The notes beneath the pieces were generated by a model. That model had not been told where the DNA came from. It searched no databases and worked only from the letters and a program-made list of their open reading frames with translations. Shown here piece by piece: positions 1 to 11,517 of a DNA stretch of 64,000 bases. Positions within the stretch are counted from its first letter, which is position 1, and each line of letters opens with the position of its first letter. The DNA lies in assembly GCF_027887165.1 (NCBI RefSeq), contig NC_077233.1, forward strand, positions 216,726,967 through 216,790,966. The letters are read 5' to 3'. This DNA is from Monodelphis domestica (Eukaryota > Chordata > Mammalia > Didelphimorphia > Didelphidae). Position numbers and translations under genes: made by a program.

Positions 1-224
1 CCCAGATCCTTGGAGCAGATCGCTCAGGACTCATTTCTCAAATAGGGGTAATGACCACGTGGGAGGATCAGAGTGTAGGAGGGGAGAGAGAAAAGAGAGA
101 GGAGAAGAAACAGACTTTTCCAAACAGGGACTTAAAAGCAATGGGCTATTTAAAAGGATACCTTTTGACTGTTCTGGTAATTTTATTGACTTCACCTGCT
201 TGTCAGGGAGAAGACTCAGCTAAC
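1..224. other. Repeat-free start of window
   Basis: Purine-rich stretch followed by a short open frame from an ATG at 141 whose first ~23 residues resemble a signal peptide. No splice site or homology is recognisable. See findings. Confidence 0.3.
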
Positions 225-225
225 T

Positions 226-376
226 TTGGGGAGGCAAATGGGTGGCTCAGTGAACTGAGAGCCAGGCCTAGAGATGGGAGGTTCTCAGTTAAAGTCTGGC
301 CTGAGACACTTCATGGCTGTGTGACCCTGAGCAGATCACTTGGACCTCATTGCTTAGCCCTTATCAATTTGCCTTT
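226..376 (+). mobile_element. tRNA-headed marsupial SINE (WALLSI type), 3'-decayed
   Basis: Carries the head (gggtggctcagtgaactgag), the B-box-like middle and the tgtgaccctgagcagatcac core. The 3' half fades after ttgcttagccc. The open frame running through it is a by-product of the SINE. Confidence 0.75.
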
Positions 377-400
377 GGACAATAGACATATAAATGGATA

Positions 401-2329
401 ATTAATAATTTAAAAAAAAAACACACCTAAGGAACTTTAAAGACTGGAGGTTATATATTTTAAGGCATTTCAGACTCCAATGGTTTATAAAAAAATTCGA
501 TTGCATTTTACTGTTTGTTTTGTTTAAGGTTTAGCTTTGTGATTTTAAGTTCATATATTATCAGATTCAATATTATTCTGTTATACTGTTTGTTTAATGT
601 ACTGAGTTTTAAATTTTTGTTGCTTTTCCCCTATAACCATATATTGAAAAAATATCATTGTAATTCAGCCCATTATGAAAAAACAGCCTTTCTATTTTAC
701 CTTTGTAAATTGTCACATAGAGGATAGATGGACTTCATCAGAACTGGTTACAATTGCTATAACAACCTTTGGAAAATTTAATGTGCTAAATATCTCAACT
801 GATTTTAAGGGTTTTTTAAATATGATTTTTGAAAATTTTTTAACAATCTCTGGTTATTTTTGCCTGCCCCTAACATGAGGTGTAAGGCCAATTCTAGCTG
901 AAGTGAAATACATTTTATAACTCCCAACCTTCCCGCATTTCTAAATATGTGAATGGAAGTTGGGGCAGTTAATCTCAGGGCATTTGTACCCCTAAAAAAG
1001 CCTCCAAAAAAGGAGCACCTCTCATTTATACTCTTCAGCTCACTATTTTACTTCCACCAGAATGATATATAGATTTCTTGATTATGGTCTTAACCCAAGA
1101 TGAGTTTTACTTTGTTTAAAAATATGTTTATTCACCAAGGTTGAAAGATTGCTATGTTTGTAAAAACTTGTGACAAATATCCATCAATTCATAGGTTTTA
1201 AAAATGCCATACAGCAACTTATGTGAAATATGACAGTGTGTTTGTTTGCTATTGTAATTAATTGGGCTATTGAAAATTTTGGGGATATTGATAACTACAT
1301 ATTTGTACTACTATTCTTTAAAAATGAAAATGTTTACTTGTTTAATTCATTTGCCTTCTAAGTCACAGTGTTCATGGCCAGACATGAAAAGGAAATGGAT
1401 CTCATTTTTGGTGAGAAAGCCTTGTATTCTATATTTCCTTAGCTGACACAGAGTGTCAATGATTATAAGCTATATTTTTGAATTTTAAAGCTCTTTTATT
1501 ATTATATTTTTCTGCATGTGCAATATACTATTTCAGTGTTTTTAAATTTTTTCTCTCCTTTTTTATATTTCAAGCACATGCCACCAGTATTAAGATTTTC
1601 TTTAACTTTTTGTTTTTTCAGTACTATAAGTTTAAAATACATTTGCTAATGCATACCCCAAAAGCTTGTGACTATAAAAATGATGCCACTAATTATTTAA
1701 AAGAAATTATGGGACTTTGCTTAATGATTCTGTCTGATTCCAGGACAAGATATACACACAAGAGCCATTGCACAGAGCCAAAGAAAAGCCAATCCAGGAT
1801 GGATTGATGCACTTCTAGGCCAATCCAAAGGTCTTGAACCTAGTGTGAAGACTAGAGGTTACTGTGTTTAACATGTTGTTACGACATAGGCTTTCCTTGT
1901 GTCCACACTTACTCTGAAAATACTCACAGACGAGTATCCCCGAAACCTTGGCTCCTATAATCTGGTCCCTTTTCTGCCTTTCATAGTGTGGTAACTTTCT
2001 GTAGTCCTGGCTACTGACTGAGTAAATGCATCATTGCTTAGATCATTTTGATTGGGCCCCTGATTCAAGAACCTGTTATATAGATTTATTTTTCCTTTAC
2101 TTGGAATGTTTACATATAAGACTTTGATAGTCTATATTTTCAACCAATATTTTCTTTTTTATTTGGATTTTTCTGATGTCTTTTTAATTTCTCTTATCAA
2201 TTCGTTCATATACCTCATACCTCAGCCATGCATCCCTAAGTGATCCTGTATTTTTCAATCACCCACAACACGGGAAAATGTAAAAAAAATTATTATTTAA
2301 AATCGCAAAGTTTAAATTCTTTTTGAGAA
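401..2329. other. AT-rich non-coding stretch, no gene seen
   Basis: Low GC, short random frames only and no recognisable repeat except A/T runs. Possibly very old LINE-derived sequence. I see no coding or RNA signal. Confidence 0.5.
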
Positions 2330-2470
2330 GAATGCTAGCCACCTAGGAGATTTGGAACAGATGGCACAAAGAAAAAAGGACACAGGAGGCAGGGAAAATG
2401 GGGGTGTGAAGAAAAGAATAGAAACTATACCCATTGAAGCCTTCATTTAACATTATACTCGGGGTCTGTG
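2330..2470 (+). repeat. Copy A of a 141-bp duplicated block
   Basis: About 90% identical to 3808-3951, same orientation. Both copies start abruptly at gaatgctagccacctagg and end at gggtctgtg. Flanks differ. Confidence 0.85.
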
Positions 2471-2578
2471 ACTTGTGACTTGTCTAAGGTCACCCAGCTA
2501 GGAAATATCTGAGGCCATATTTGACTCCATCTCTAGGTCTGGTTCTCAATTCACTGAGCCCACCTACCTGCCTACCCC
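2471..2578 (-). mobile_element. SINE fragment, 3'-truncated (WALLSI/MIR-like)
   Basis: Reverse-oriented core (gtctaaggtcacccagctagg) through to the degraded head near ccacctacctgcc. Abuts duplicated block A. Confidence 0.6.
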
Positions 2579-2700
2579 CAAAACCTATTGTATTTAAATT
2601 ATGGTTATCATCCAGTGCAAGGAATTATCTACCTCTTACTCTACCATTGACACTCAAGTAAGTCACAATATTAATAGACTGCTCAGAAAATGAGATTTCC

Positions 2701-2886
2701 TGGGGTAGCTAGGTGACTCAGTGGATTGAAAGCAAGGCCTAGAGACAGAGGTCCTGGATTCAAATGTGGCCTCAGATACTTCCTAGTTGTGCAACCTTGC
2801 ATAGTCACTTACCCACCATTGCCTTGCTTTTATCACTTCTGCATTTGAACCAATATACAGTAATGATTCTAAGATAGAAGGTAAGG
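2701..2886 (+). mobile_element. tRNA-headed SINE (WALLSI type), near full length
   Basis: Head gtagctaggtgactcagtgg through tail gatagaaggtaaggg. The A-rich tail passes directly into the GGAA/GAGA microsatellite, which probably grew from it. Confidence 0.85.
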
Positions 2887-3228
2887 GAAGAAAGAGAGAA
2901 GAGAGAAGAGAGAAAGAGAGAAAGAGAGAAGATAGAGGAAAGAGAGAAAGAGAGAGAAGAGAGAAAGAGAGAAAGAAAGAAAGAAAGAAAGAAAGGAAGG
3001 AAGGAAGGAAGGAAGGAAGGAGAAGGAAGGAAGGAAGGAAGGAAGGAAGGAAGGAAGGAAGGAAGGAAGGAAGGAAGGAAGGAAGGAAGGAAGGAAGGAA
3101 GGAAGAAAAAAGAAAGAAAGGGAGGGAGGAAGAAAGAAAAAAGAATAGAAAGGAGGGAGGGAGGGAAGGGGGAGGAAGGAAGGAGGTGGAGAAGAGAGAG
3201 AGGAAGGACCAAGAAAGAAAGAAAATAA
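2884..3228. repeat. Purine microsatellite (AGAG)n, (GGAA)n
   Basis: GA-rich tract with a (GGAA)n core at about 2993-3105 and interruptions on both sides. The reverse-strand frames across it (FLPS repeats) are translations of the microsatellite, not genes. Confidence 0.95.
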
Positions 3229-3807
3229 TAGTTCCAATTTCAAAGTTCTGATAGGCTGATTATTTCCAGAAATCCTTGACAAAGGGCTGTGTGAATTTCT
3301 GTGGTGGGCAAGATCTAGCCTGCTAGCTTATTTTAGATTCCTCATCCCAGCAATAAGTACTCAATAAAAATTTGTTAATGATCAACGACCACAGACAGAG
3401 CAGTAGGACTCCAACACAGGCTTCTAAGACTGAAAAGGGTCTCAGTGAGGTCATTCATCCATCCTTCTGCCTCCAGACAGCACTTCTGCGAGACGTTCCC
3501 AAGCAGAGAATTTCATTACACTTCAAAAGATCCCTTTGAAAAGGTTAGAATAAGAAGACTTGCTCTCCAGAAAGTTATCGACCTGTCTGAGACCTGCTTG
3601 CCAAGGACTAGAATAGAGACATTTCCAGGGGATCCAGCCTGGTATTTAAAGGAACTCTGAGGACAGCTGAGGGAAAAGTTCCCGCCAGGTTTTTCTACTT
3701 TGACAATAGCTGAGGGAGGGAGAGAGGAGAGGATTGTGAAAAGGCAGAAGGAGGGAAAGCCCAGCCCAGTTTCTACCCACCTCCAAGGCACACAGCAGTA
3801 CCATATG
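3229..3807. other. Mostly repeat-free stretch between arrays
   Basis: No coding signal. The part at 3440-3660 (dagcacttctgcga-like wording, lead-in of CR1/L3 type) may be an old LINE fragment, but this is not secure. Confidence 0.35.
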
Positions 3808-3951
3808 GAATGCTAGCCACCTAGGAGATTTGGAACAGACGGCGCAAAGAAAAAAGGACACAGGAGGCAGGGGAAATGGGGGGGGGGGGGAGAAAGAATA
3901 GAAACTATACCCATTGAAGCCTCCCTTTAACAGTTATACTTAGGGTCTGTG
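3808..3951 (+). repeat. Copy B of the 141-bp duplicated block
   Basis: Second copy of 2330-2470, about 1.48 kb away in direct orientation. A run of 12 or more G replaces the GGGGGTGTG of copy A. Confidence 0.85.
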
Positions 3952-4155
3952 CTCATGGCCATTGAAGGTGAGACCCTTTGTGAAGAAAAGAGCCTTGTGG
4001 ACCCCAGGGATGACTCAGCTGCTTCTATTAAATTCCATTTTACAGTCAACTACTATGGTGAGATGCCTGTTCCCTCTTCCCTCTTGTCCAGAATTCATGG
4101 TACAATGGGAAAAACTCAGTTCAGAAGGTCTGGAGTTAGGGGCAGAACCACACCT

Positions 4156-4610
<455 letters not shown>

Positions 4611-4708
4611 CTCTTAATACTGTGTGTTGGTTCTAAAGCAGAAGAGTGAACCCAGGACCTCCCATCTCTAGGCCTGACTTTTAATCCATTGAGTTACCTA
4701 GCTGCCCC
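4611..4708 (-). mobile_element. tRNA-headed SINE with internal deletion
   Basis: The 3' part (tactgtgtgttggttctaaagcagaag) is joined directly to the 5' part (aacccaggacctccc..tagctgcccc). The middle is lost. Confidence 0.75.
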
Positions 4709-4822
4709 TTACCACTCTTGGTTCTAAGTGACTGCATGAGAGTTTGGACAGGTAACATGAAAAGCTGTGGATATGGAGGTAGAGGAAGGTGTATCCCTCC
4801 CTTCCTTTAAGACATAATTCAA

Positions 4823-5006
4823 GAGAAAGTGAGGTGACATGCAATCCACTGAAAACCTGGAGACAAGAGGTCCTGGGTTCAAAAACTGGCCTTGAACACT
4901 TCCTATCTCTATGACGTTGGGCAAGTCACTTAACTCAGATTACCTGCCACTCTTCTGTCTTAGAACTGGTAATAAAACAGAAAGTAAGGATTAAAAAAAA
5001 AAAAAG
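4823..5006 (+). mobile_element. tRNA-headed SINE (WALLSI type)
   Basis: Degraded head, good core (gttgggcaagtcacttaact), tail gaaagtaaggatt(A)12. Confidence 0.75.
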
Positions 5007-5034
5007 GCATAATTCAGGTACCATCTTTGACCTG

Positions 5035-5262
5035 GTCTTTCATGATTCCCCTAAATGCTAGTGCTCTCTTGCCCAAACTTCCTTATATTTGACTGCTTTG
5101 TATAAAATACAAATTCAATTACTTTGTAATTCCCATTATATTTCTTTGTGTGTATTCATATGTGTCCTTGCCTCTTCCATTAGAGGATAAACTCTTATTC
5201 TTGGTACTTATATCCAGAGTACCTTATACTACCTGGAATATAGTAGGAACTAAATAAATGCC
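5035..5262 (+). mobile_element. L2 LINE 3' end
   Basis: Ends with the L2-type wording ..acctggaatatagtaggaactaaataaatg. Non-coding. Confidence 0.6.
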
Positions 5263-5267
5263 AGTCA

Positions 5268-5458
5268 AGGAGGCAGCTAGGTGGCTTAGTGCATAGACAA
5301 CCAGGTTTCGAGACTAGAAGTCCAGGGTTCAAATCTGACCTCAGACACTTCTTAGTTTGTGACCTTGGATAAGTGACTTAACCTTCATTGACTAGCCCTT
5401 ACCACTCTTCTGCTTTGGAACCAATAGAGTATTGATTCTCAGATTCAAGATTTTAAAA
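5268..5458 (+). mobile_element. tRNA-headed SINE (WALLSI type)
   Basis: Head ggcagctaggtggcttagtg, core taagtgacttaacc, degraded tail. Confidence 0.85.
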
Positions 5459-5689
5459 ATAAATCAAAACTTGTTGATGGACTTATTTTTGCTTGTATGA
5501 CCTTAGGTAAGTAATTTTCCTTCCTCTGAATCTTGATTTTCTCCCCTCTAAAACAAGAAGCTTAGATCAGATGATATCATACATCTCTCCCCACTGTCAA
5601 TTCTACGACCCTTTCTGGTTCAGTGAAATGAAGGCACTTCTTCCTGATCAATCCTGTTTTGCACTGAAGAATTGGTCCTGTACAATTTA

Positions 5690-5830
5690 GAACTGTGGGA
5701 TGTTGAAAGAAGGGAATCCTGTAATCCAAAGCCCTCATTTTACATAATTAAGGTGCCTGGGATCACTCAGTGCGTTAGCAGGGAAACTAGGACTAAAATG
5801 GAGCTCATTTGCCTTCTGGGCTATTTTACT
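5690..5830 (-). mobile_element. MIR-type SINE remnant
   Basis: Weak match to the cctcattttacagatgaggaaactgagg core in reverse orientation. Confidence 0.45.
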
Positions 5831-5959
5831 AGAAGTTAGTGGCCCATGGCATCTGCAAACACATGAAGGGACTATGATTTCATGAGTGCAGGGGAACTCT
5901 TCTTGTGGCAGCCTCTTTCCTATGTGTATCCATTAGCAATTAAGTCCTAGGGCACATAT

Positions 5960-6198
5960 TGGACAGCTAGGTGGCACAACGGATAAAATGGCCTTGGAGT
6001 AATGAAGGCCTGAATTCAAATCCATCCTCAAACACTTACTAGCTGTGGGACCCTGGATAAGTCATTTCAACCAGTTTGCCTCAGTTTCCTCACTTGTAAA
6101 ATGAGTTGAAGAAGGAAATGACAAATCACTCCAGGATTTTTTCCAAGAAAATTCCAAATGATGTGCCAAAGAGTCAAACCCTTCTCAACAACAACAAA
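5960..6198 (+). mobile_element. MAR1-type SINE, full length
   Basis: Head gacagctaggtggcacaacg, middle cagtttcctcacttgtaaaatgag, tail ccaaagagtcaaacccttctcaacaacaac. Confidence 0.85.
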
Positions 6199-6324
6199 GG
6201 GGCACATAGACCTGAAGGGGAAAAAAGGACTTGTTCAGAATGAGAAGTGGAATTTGAACCCAGAACTCTATACATTCTTTTCTGCTCTATCAAGAAAATG
6301 GTATCCCGTGTTATTCTGTTTGGT

Positions 6325-6475
6325 GCTCCTGCATCTTCTCCCTATAACTAAACAGTAACCTTTTCAAAGATAGAATTGTATCTTATATTTTTGTGGTTGT
6401 TATTTCTCCTTAGAGGGTTTAGTTATGGACTGGAAACATCGTAGTTGCCCAATAAACACTTATTGACTTGCCGCA
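6325..6475 (+). mobile_element. L2 LINE 3' end
   Basis: L2-like end (..gttgcccaataaacacttattgac). Confidence 0.5.
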
Positions 6476-6479
6476 GAAT

Positions 6480-7616
6480 TCAGAATATGGGGCCTTTGTC
6501 TACATCTCCGATCTAAGGCGGGGCTGAGCTACTGATGGTCCGAAAAGCCTGTGCGGCTCTGTGCACACTCATACACATATTATATATATATATATATATA
6601 TATAAAAATATATATACTATTATATATAAATACTATTATATATATAAATATATATATATATATACATAAATAGCCAGGCTATTTATCTTCCTAATCTGCT
6701 CCCCCTTCAAGAGGTCCCCCCAACCCTCCTGCCCCTCAATTCTCCCCCCAACAACCTCTCCCATAAAGAATGAAAGTCCCCCCCCCTTTTTTTCCTCTCT
6801 ATTTCTTTCCATGCCTTTTGCAAGGCAGTTGCTTGAGACTAATTGAATTTTCTGCCCCTGGATAGAAAGAAAAGCTGTGGAGTGAGTTAAAGTCCACCAT
6901 GGGGATGGGGGTGGAAAGAGGCTGTGTTAACTGGCTGTTGGGGGCCTGCTCCACCCTTAACAACAGGGGGCCGCTTCTGTGCCCTCTTGTTCCAGGGGGA
7001 GGAAGGGGGGAATATTTATTCTACTCCTTTCTCCGGACTTCCTTTCAGGTCACAGAGTAGCCCCAGCCCTCCCTTCTCCCTCTTTTGTGCCAACAGCAGC
7101 TGGTAGGTTGATGGGGAGAGCTTTGTCTTTCCCCGATTCGAACATTTCTTTACAGGGCCAAGAGAGCCCTTGACACATTCCTTCATCCCCAGCCCCCTTC
7201 TCAGTTCCCGCCACCTCCTGGTCCTGATCATCCGCTCCACCACCTTCTACTTCCCATCCAGAGGGTGGGAGCAGCAAAGGAAGCAGCAACTGGAGGCAGG
7301 GACTCTAAGGGGAAGGGTCATCAAAAGACTGCTGTGCATATAGGATTTGGAGGGGAAGTGAAAGAATTGGGTCCCTGGAATAGGGAACTGAGGGGAGGGG
7401 GTAATGAAGGGGGAAGTGAGTGGGAAAGGGTTATTGAGGGGTTACTGGGGGATTGAGAAGAGCAACTCCACAAAGGCCTTGAATTATGGTCTGTCAAGAG
7501 CTACCCTGCATGACTGTCAGCCAGAGTCCCCTTGTGTGATTCTCCTCTCTATGAAGAGGGTCCTCCAAGTAGTAACTGATGCCAGGGCTTTGGGCAACTC
7601 AAGAATCATAAAGTTT
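6480..7616. other. GC-richer repeat-poor island with a (TA)n block
   Basis: A TA/TATA microsatellite lies at 6571-6672. The rest is free of recognisable repeats and rich in C/G tracts. Frames on both strands are short and overlap without a coding pattern. A regulatory element is possible but not shown. Confidence 0.4.
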
Positions 7617-7818
7617 GGGGGCAGCTGGGTGGTTCAGTGGATTGAGAACCAGGCCTAGAGATGGGAGGTTCTGGGTTCAAATTTGGTCTCAGACACTTCC
7701 CAGTGGTGTGACCCTGGGCAAGTCACTTAACCCTCACTGCCTAGCCCTTACTGCTCTTCTACCTTAGAATCAGTATATAGTATTGATTTCAAGATGGAAG
7801 GTAAGGGTTTAAAAAAAA
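7617..7818 (+). mobile_element. tRNA-headed SINE (WALLSI type), well preserved
   Basis: Complete from ggggcagctgggtggttcag to gatggaaggtaagggttt(A)8. Confidence 0.9.
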
Positions 7819-8009
7819 TCATGGAGTTTGAGCCGCCCCTTCATTCTGATACTTGATTAAGGATGAATCAAGAGAATGCTAGACCCACCTAAGAGTTTCT
7901 GATTTCTGGAGGATGGAGAAGGAGCCGGGACCAGAACTCAACCCTCAATACATCAGTGGTCCCTGGAAAGAGAGCAGAGGAGAAACCAAGAAGGGACTCC
8001 CTTTAGAGG

Positions 8010-8076
8010 TTATAGGATCATAGATTTAGGGCTGGAAGGGATCTTAGAGGCTATTTAGTACAAATCTCTCATTTTA
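8010..8076 (-). mobile_element. MIR-type SINE, part 1 (split by LINE)
   Basis: Reads tcatagatttagggctggaa..tctctcattttag and resumes at 10626 after the LINE. TCATTTTA (8069-8076) is repeated at 10626-10633 as the target duplication. Confidence 0.75.
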
Positions 8077-10625
8077 GTAGTAGTGGTAGTCTCTCGGTGA
8101 TCAAGAATGATTATTGTCTTTGTGCAGTTTCATCTACGGTGTACCCTCATGTGGCTTTGGAGTCCAAAGGCTGAGGCGCAGAGTTTGTGGCACATGGGAC
8201 ATGGGATGCCAGTTGTTACGGGAGGTGCGGTTGTGGCCTGATGTCGGCGTTCACGCGCAGTGGCAAGACGTCGATGTCGCTCATCTTCAAAGGTGGCGGC
8301 GGCATGGTGAATGTGGGTTCGCCAGCTGCTTCTGACAGAGGCAGCGAGTTCTAGTTGCTTTGGTGTAATGCCAGCCCACCTCAAGTTGGACTTTAGCTGA
8401 TCCTTGAATCTTTTCTTTGGTCGGCCTTGTTTCCTGAGTCCAGCTGACAGTTCACCATAGAATACCTGTCTTGGTATTCGCTGTGGGTCCATGCGGATGA
8501 CGTGTCCAGACCATCGTAGCTGGGTTTTGAGGACCATGACTTCAATGCTGGTGGAGTTGGCTCTGTCAAGGACTTCCTGATTGGTGATTCGGTCCTGCCA
8601 TCTGATCCTCATGATTGACCAGAGGGAGTGTTGGTGGAATTGCTCCAGCTGTTTCATGTGCTTCTGGTACAGTGTCCATGTCTCCCAAGCGTACAGGAGC
8701 GAGCTGAGGACCATTGCATTGTACACTTTGAGCTTTGTCGCAGTGCTTACACCTCTGTGTTGGAGGACTTTGCAGCACAGCCGCCCAAGTGCCTGGCTGG
8801 CCTTTTGGATCCTGGCATTAATCTCGTGGTCTAGGGACCCGTCGTTGGCGATGGTGCTGCCCAGGTACTTGAAAGTGTTGACGTTAGAAAGCTGCGTGCT
8901 GTCAATTGTAATGCACAGCTGGTTAGTTGTCCTCCCTGGTGCAGGTTGGAACAGCACCTCTGTTTTGCTGAGGCTGATAGTCAGGCCAAACAGTTTTGTT
9001 GCGGTGGAGAACCTGTCCACAATGGTTTGGAGATGATTTTCTTGGTGGGCCATGAGAGCACAGTCATCTGCAAAGAGAGCTTCCAGGATGAGTCTCTCTG
9101 CTGTCTTTGTTTTTGCAGTCAGGTGGCGAAGGTCAAATAGTGAGCGATCCAGTCGGTATTTGATGTAGACGCCATCACAGCATGTCGTAATACTTGGGTG
9201 AAAAATAGGTTGAGTAGTATGGGAACAAGGACACAGCCTTGTTTCACGCCATTGGAGATGTTGAAGCGGTCGGAAGTCTCTCCACCAGATAGGACTTCCC
9301 CTGTCATGTCGACATGAAAGAGCTGGATCAGTTTGACGAATTTTGCTGGGCAACTGAGCTTGCTGAGGATCACCCACAATGCGTCCCTGTTCACTGTGTC
9401 GAATGCCTTTGTCAGGTCTATGAAGACAATGTAGAGAATCAGGTTCTGCTCAAGGCATTTTTCCTGCATTTGCCTCACCATGAAGACCATGTCAATGGTG
9501 CTACGATCTGGTCAGAAGCCACACTGTGCTTCAGGCAGGTTCTGCTCTGAAACAGATGACAGGAGCCTGTTTAGTATAACACGGGTGAGGATCTTTCCCG
9601 CAGTGGAGAGTAGTGAGATGCCTCTGTAGTTGTCACAGGCTGCTCGTGAGCCTTTGTTCTTGTATAGGGCTATGATGGAGGCATCTCTGAGTTCTGGGGA
9701 CATGTCTTCCTCTTCCCATATGCTGGTCAGTACTATGTGGAATGCCTGGAGTGCCTTTCCATTTAAGTACACCTCGGTTGGGATCCTGTCTTTACCGGGT
9801 GCCTTGCCTGCACTCATTTGTTTAATGGCTTTTTGGACTTCCTCTATTGAAGGAGGGACATCAAGTTGTTCAATGGAGCGGTTTTGGGGGATCTGGTCAA
9901 GGGCACTTTGGTCGACTGAAGAGGGTCAGTTGAGAAGCTGACTGAAGTGTTCTTTCCACCTGTTGCTGATGCCTTTTTTATCTTTTATGAGAGTGTCACC
10001 ATCAGAGGATAGCAAGGGAGTGGTGGTGGGTTTTGATGGCCCATAGACAGTCTTGAGGGCACTGAAAAATTGTTTGTAGTTTTTCATATCAGCAAACCGC
10101 TGGATTTCTTCTGCCTTTTTTCCCCACCATTGGTCTTGCATCTTCCTGATCTCACGCTGCGCCATGGCTTGGAGAGACTTGAATCTGTCCTTTTTAGGAG
10201 CAGAGTTTGGCTTATTTTTCCATTCCATAAAGGCTTTGTTCTTCTTGCTCAATAGGTCTCCAATAGCAGTGTTGTTCTTGTCGAACCAGTCCTGGTGGTT
10301 GCATTGTTTTGGGCCTAGGACTGCCTTTGATGTTTCCTTCACTGCGTCTCTGAACTGGTTCCATTTCCTTGTCAGACAGCTTGTTGTCCAGGCAGGACTG
10401 GAATGTTTGCAAATAAGATGGATCTCTAAGACGACTCACGTTGTAAAATGCGCGAACTGTCTGGGCGCGTTTTGGATGGTGAGGCGCAATGTGCATTTGA
10501 AGAGTCACTCTAACCAATCGGTGGTCTGTCCAGCATTCAGCTCCTCTCATGGCTCTGGTGATCTTTACATCCTGGATGTCTCGCTGGCGTACAATGATGT
10601 AGTCAATGAGATGCCACTGTTTTGA
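8077..10625 (-). mobile_element. 5'-truncated APE-type LINE (RTE-like, clade unsure)
   Basis: Non-LTR retrotransposon on the minus strand, 2549 bp, 3' end at the left. It begins inside the C-terminus of an AP-type endonuclease (WTDHRLV near 10512-10529). Reverse-transcriptase motifs follow: LTKAFDTVNR near 9383-9412, GVKQGCV near 9227-9247 and the catalytic FADD box near 9063-9074. It ends in a CxxC..H..H zinc-finger tail near 8135-8198. The stop at 8130 lies about 50 bp from a 3' tail of ACT/CTA triplets. An 8-bp direct repeat, TCATTTTA, flanks it. The frame is broken by TGA stops (9512-9514, 9926-9928) and by frameshifts near 9180 and 10340, so it is dead. Clade assignment is from memory. 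Confidence 0.9.
8130..10550 (-). pseudogene. Broken LINE ORF2: endonuclease end, RT, zinc finger
   Basis: Surviving segments are 10550-10212 (endonuclease end and linker), 10342-9926 (linker), 9817-9512 (RT fingers), 9490-9119 (RT palm to GVKQGCV) and 9377-8130 (FADD box, thumb, C-terminal zinc finger). The stop at 9512 is TGA at a place where an arginine CGA is likely, and 9926 may be the same, consistent with CpG decay. The whole reading lies inside the LINE and is not a host gene. Confidence 0.9.
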
Positions 10626-10765
10626 TCATTTTACAGATCAGGAAACTAACACCCAGGAAATCCAAATAACTTGCCCAAGGTCACTCACGTATTAACCATC
10701 AGAGGAGGGAGTTAAACTCAGAGTCTCTGATTCCAGAACTGGTACTTTTTTCACTAAATCATATG
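10626..10765 (-). mobile_element. MIR-type SINE, part 2
   Basis: Continues the MIR cut at 8076: tcattttacagatcaggaaactaac..aggtcactcacg. Confidence 0.75.
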
Positions 10766-10769
10766 ATAC

Positions 10770-10877
10770 AGAAGAAAGATCTTTAGATTTGGAATTGGAA
10801 GTGCTTTTTCCATAACTTATTATTCCTGTGAACTTGGGCAAATTATTTCAACATTCTGAGTCTTGGTTTCCTCATCT
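10770..10877 (+). mobile_element. MIR, part 1 (split by MAR1)
   Basis: Ends at ggtttcctcatctg. The sequence continues at 11131 with tgtaaaatggatt, as in an intact MIR. Confidence 0.7.
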
Positions 10878-11130
10878 GTTGTTGTTCAGTCATTTTCAGT
10901 CATGTCTAACTCTTCATGACCTCATTTGGGGTTTCTTAGCAGAGATACTGGAGTGGTTTGCTCTTTCCTTCTCCATCTCATTTTACATATGAGGAAATTG
11001 AGGCAAAACAGAGTTAAGTGACTTACCCAGTGACTTCATACAGCTAAAAAGTGTCTCAGGTAAAATTTAAACTCTGGAGGATGAGTCTTCCTGACTCCAG
11101 TTCTGGAACTCTATCCACTCATCACCTAGG
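10878..11130 (-). mobile_element. MAR1-type SINE inside MIR
   Basis: Reverse MAR1 from gttgttgttcagtcatttt to tccactcatcacctagg. Confidence 0.85.
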
Positions 11131-11245
11131 TGTAAAATGGATTAATAAACTCTGTCCTATCCACTTCAGATAAAATCAAATGAGATAACATTTGTAAAGC
11201 ACTTAGCATGGTGCCTGGCACATAATACATACTTAATAAATGTTT
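11131..11245 (+). mobile_element. MIR, part 2
   Basis: Ends gtaaagcacttagcatggtgcc..acttaataaatg, the standard MIR 3' end. Confidence 0.7.
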
Positions 11246-11517
11246 ATTTGCTTCTCTTTTATAGGACTGCATGAAGATCAAATGAGATAGTGTGTTGAAT
11301 AGCTTTACAAATTATAAGGAAAGAGTTATTTTTAGGGGGCAATTGAGGCACCTCCTTGGGTTTCTCCATCCTTTTGAGAGTGACCCTTAGCAGAAGGCTA
11401 GTTTCAGGCCCCAAGAGGAAGATCTCTGTCCCAGGACCTTCTCAATCTGATGCCATTCTAACTAGGTACTTATTTCCCTGGGTTCCTCTAGGGGAACCTG
11501 AGGATGTGGTTTCTTCA

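Noticed and set aside
2805..3282. 135-137 codon reverse frames with FLPS repeats
   Set aside because: Pure translation of the GGAA microsatellite; no non-repeat domain.
8130..9377. 415-codon reverse frame as a host zinc-finger gene
   Set aside because: It begins out of frame, then continues the LINE reverse transcriptase from about 9180; the finger is the LINE's own tail.
8114..10625. Plus-strand frames of 60-153 codons opposite the LINE
   Set aside because: Shadows of the LINE coding strand.
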